NCBI GenBank assembly: GCA_011052255.1
Contig: DRJJ01000067.1
Coordinates: forward strand, 1 to 6,140
DNA: 6,140 nucleotides
Direction of reading: 5' to 3'
DNA from: Gammaproteobacteria bacterium
GTDB taxonomy: Bacteria > Pseudomonadota > Gammaproteobacteria > DRJJ01
Part shown: in pieces, positions 5,593 to 6,140 of the stretch
How the letters are laid out: each line of letters begins with the position of its first letter
How positions within the stretch are numbered: the first letter of the stretch is position 1
Position numbers and translations under genes: made by a program
The notes under the pieces: model-generated
Told to the model about the DNA's origin: nothing
What the model saw: only the letters and a program-made list of their open reading frames with translations
Database searches by the model: none

Positions 5593-6140
5593 CCCGCCTG
5601 CATCATTGTGGGCTGTGGTACCAGCTGCCGGGATCGGCTCACGCATGCAGGCCAGCGTACCCAAGCAGTATCTGCCGTTACACGGCCGCAGTGTTATCGA
5701 ATGTTCACTGCAACGTCTGGCCGGTTTACCAGCCATACGGGGTATCGTGGTAGCGCTGGCAGCCGACGACCGCTGGTGGCCTGATTTGCAACTTAAGCTG
5801 GATATCCCCCTGTTAACGGTGATCGGTGGCGAGCAGCGTTGTGATTCTGTTTTAAATGCACTGGAATTGTTATCACACACAGCGGCTGGTGCTGACTGGG
5901 TTATGGTGCATGATGCCGCTCGTCCCTGTGTGCAACGGGCAGACCTGGAAAAACTGTATCAACGGGTTACTCAGATCGGTCAGGGTGGGTTACTGGCCGT
6001 ACCGGTGCGTGACACAATGAAACGTGCAGATGGCAAACACCGGCAGGTGACAGAAACCGTTGAACGTAATGATTTATGGCATGCGCTGACACCACAGATG
6101 TTTCGTCTGGATGAACTGCAGCGGGCGCTGTCAACGGCAC
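5585..6140 (+). CDS. ispD: 2-C-methyl-D-erythritol 4-phosphate cytidylyltransferase IspD, 3'-truncated by window edge
   Basis: IspD couples CTP with methylerythritol 4-phosphate to give CDP-methylerythritol, the third step of the MEP isoprenoid pathway, in the cytoplasm. The frame stays open to the window end, giving 185 of roughly 230-240 residues. Family marks are the CTP-binding loop PAAGIGSRMQASVPKQYLPL (residues 13-32), GGEQRCDSVLNAL, VHDAARPCV, VPVRDTMKR and ERNDLWHALTPQMF. The ATG at 5585 overlaps the last eight bases of ftsB (stop 5590-5592), and AGGAG at 5570-5574 sits ten bases upstream; the overlap suggests coupled translation. ispF would be expected downstream. The missing end is due only to the window limit. 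Confidence 0.96.
   Translation, partial: MNNPPASLWAVVPAAGIGSRMQASVPKQYLPLHGRSVIECSLQRLAGLPAIRGIVVALAADDRWWPDLQLKLDIPLLTVIGGEQRCDSVLNALELLSHTAAGADWVMVHDAARPCVQRADLEKLYQRVTQIGQGGLLAVPVRDTMKRADGKHRQVTETVERNDLWHALTPQMFRLDELQRALSTA

Noticed and set aside
1..6140. A novel system, mobile island or defence locus
   Set aside because: Every gene is a recognised housekeeping gene in its classical order with intact catalytic residues; nothing suggests transferred or accessory DNA beyond the small palindromic repeat.

Overview
The window (about 52% G+C by eye) is a compact, single-strand block of housekeeping genes from a proteobacterium, almost certainly a gammaproteobacterium. The gene order is tilS (3' part) - pyrG - kdsA - eno - ftsB - ispD (5' part), all on the + strand. 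This is the classical gammaproteobacterial neighbourhood, usually flanked by accA upstream and ispF downstream; neither flank is in view. The protein sequences are full-length and intact wherever both ends are visible. There are no transposases, phage genes, CRISPR arrays, tRNAs or rRNAs. The Aquifex-like metal-binding KdsA and the short FtsB point away from Enterobacterales and towards an environmental lineage, perhaps Chromatiales-like, but that placement is inference from memory.

Layout: 1-1176 is the tRNA-Ile lysidine synthetase gene without its N-terminal P-loop end. After a 61-base gap that holds a candidate stem-loop comes pyrG (CTP synthase, 1238-2887). Its TGA overlaps the ATG of kdsA (2884-3717) in an ATGA junction, so the two are very probably translationally coupled. 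A 268-base non-coding stretch (3718-3985) follows. It is the only sizeable intergenic region and carries a REP-like palindrome, an 8-base direct repeat flanking that palindrome, two candidate -10 elements, a long imperfect hairpin, an 11-base palindrome and a clear Shine-Dalgarno for eno (3986-5269). ftsB (5302-5592) follows eno after 32 bases, and ispD starts 8 bases inside the end of ftsB and runs off the window.

The genes serve central functions: tRNA decoding (TilS), CTP supply (PyrG), Kdo synthesis for lipopolysaccharide (KdsA), glycolysis (Eno), septum assembly (FtsB) and the MEP isoprenoid route (IspD). CTP links several of them: it is a substrate of Kdo activation (CMP-Kdo) and of IspD itself. 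The natural transcription units look like [tilS-]pyrG-kdsA and eno-ftsB-ispD, with a promoter region between kdsA and eno.

I do not see an undescribed biological system here. The observations most worth checking are the full metal-ligand set in KdsA, the stem-loop ending seven bases before a pyrG start that lacks a Shine-Dalgarno, the structured eno leader with its REP-like element, and a substitution in the TilS HxxDD motif.
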